Assembly (NCBI RefSeq): GCF_900604385.1
Contig: NZ_LR027382.1
Span: forward strand, 2,643,001-2,707,000
Reading direction: 5' to 3'
Length of the DNA: 64,000 nucleotides
Source: Alistipes megaguti
Lineage (GTDB): Bacteria; Bacteroidota; Bacteroidia; Bacteroidales; Rikenellaceae
Below the pieces are notes generated by a model, which was not told the DNA's origin, searched no databases, and saw only the letters and a program-made list of their open reading frames with translations. The first letter of the stretch is position 1; each line of letters begins with the position of its first letter. The position numbers and the translations under genes are program-made. Positions 63,901 to 64,000 of this stretch are shown piece after piece.

Positions 63901-64000
63901 AATCTCTCCTACAAGGGTTTTGACCTGGCGGCTAATTTCCAGGGTGTCTACGGGAACGAAATACTGAACCTCGAACGCCGGTACCTGCTCAACATGGAAG
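60950..64000 (+). CDS. SusC/RagA TonB-dependent transporter with STN domain, out of frame at a G8 run, partial
   Basis: The first frame (60950-61327) encodes a signal peptide and an STN signalling domain (VTVNAENVSIKELLQRIEAN through NMEVKGLKIILTR) and then stops. A -1 shift at the G8 run (61266-61273) leads to an uninterrupted frame to the window end: GEEPAASQAVASRTVKGLVT, a carboxypeptidase-regulatory-like domain (DENGEPVVGATVILKGSTVG), IVVVGYGVQNKRDVTTAISS, a plug (AIYGSRGSCGVILITTKRG) and about 700 residues of barrel. STN plus the adjacent sigma/FecR pair marks it as a signalling receptor. The shift may be slippage-based phase variation, ribosomal or transcriptional slippage, mutation or a sequencing error. 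Confidence 0.88.
61266..61273 (+). repeat. G8 run at the SusC frameshift
   Basis: Eight G in the linker between STN and the regulatory-like domain. One additional G joins the two frames. G-GGG-GGG also has the form of a -1 slippery heptamer. Confidence 0.9.

Overview
The window reads as a chromosomal segment of a gut-type Bacteroidota, most likely Alistipes or another Rikenellaceae. That assignment is inferred from four things: two SusC-type receptors, promoters with the Bacteroidota -7 element TAnnTTTG at most transcription starts, the atpDCBEFHAG gene order, and GC-rich coding DNA with AT-rich intergenic gaps. No rRNA, tRNA, CRISPR array or insertion sequence was seen.

Layout. 1-3045 is a minus-strand run of four poorly known genes (ankyrin, TPR-like, lipoprotein, two-helix membrane protein) behind a TetR regulator, with a perfect 13-bp-arm palindrome at the promoter. 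3367-11798 is a SusC/SusD operon with a metallopeptidase-like lipoprotein and a large zinc metalloprotease, suggesting peptide or protein acquisition. 12701-18008 is a plus-strand xylose operon (Nudix-fold regulator, xylulokinase, xylose isomerase, sugar:H+ symporter). 18094-21459 holds a TonB-dependent-type barrel divergent from a small lipoprotein. 21467-23775 is a DUF2284 gene translationally coupled to a membrane TPR/HTH regulator. 24159-28028 is a compact operon (DUF1893, TonB-dependent receptor, ECF-type S component, DUF362 lipoprotein) that looks like an orphan micronutrient uptake system. 28271-30856 holds rho and an S1/P1-type nuclease. 31386-40515 is a mannose-glycan operon: GH130 phosphorylase, GH92, a GH92-GH125 fusion and GH92. 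40780-47488 is the complete F1Fo ATP synthase operon. 48136-56377 is a glycerol/glycerol-3-phosphate regulon (glpA, glpB, glpC, glpK, glpF, an outer-membrane barrel, a DeoR-family regulator) behind an AT-rich array of repeated half-sites. 56378-58563 mixes a frameshifted gene remnant, a second aquaporin and an N-terminally truncated radical SAM gene. 58730-64000 is an ECF sigma factor, a BACON-like lipoprotein, a FecR anti-sigma and a SusC receptor that runs off the right edge.

Most striking: the right-edge SusC gene is out of frame at a run of eight G (61266-61273) between its STN signalling domain and its transporter part; nine G would restore the frame. The other SusC gene (8457-11798) carries an in-frame run of nine G in its signal-peptide codons. 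Both could be slipped-strand ON/OFF switches, although sequencing error cannot be excluded for the first. Two further nine-base C runs lie upstream of the TetR and DUF1893 promoters.

The metabolic logic is that of a glycan and peptide forager: outer-membrane receptors and surface lipoproteins feed periplasmic hydrolases, sugars and glycerol enter through dedicated permeases, and glycerol-3-phosphate electrons enter the anaerobic GlpABC dehydrogenase.
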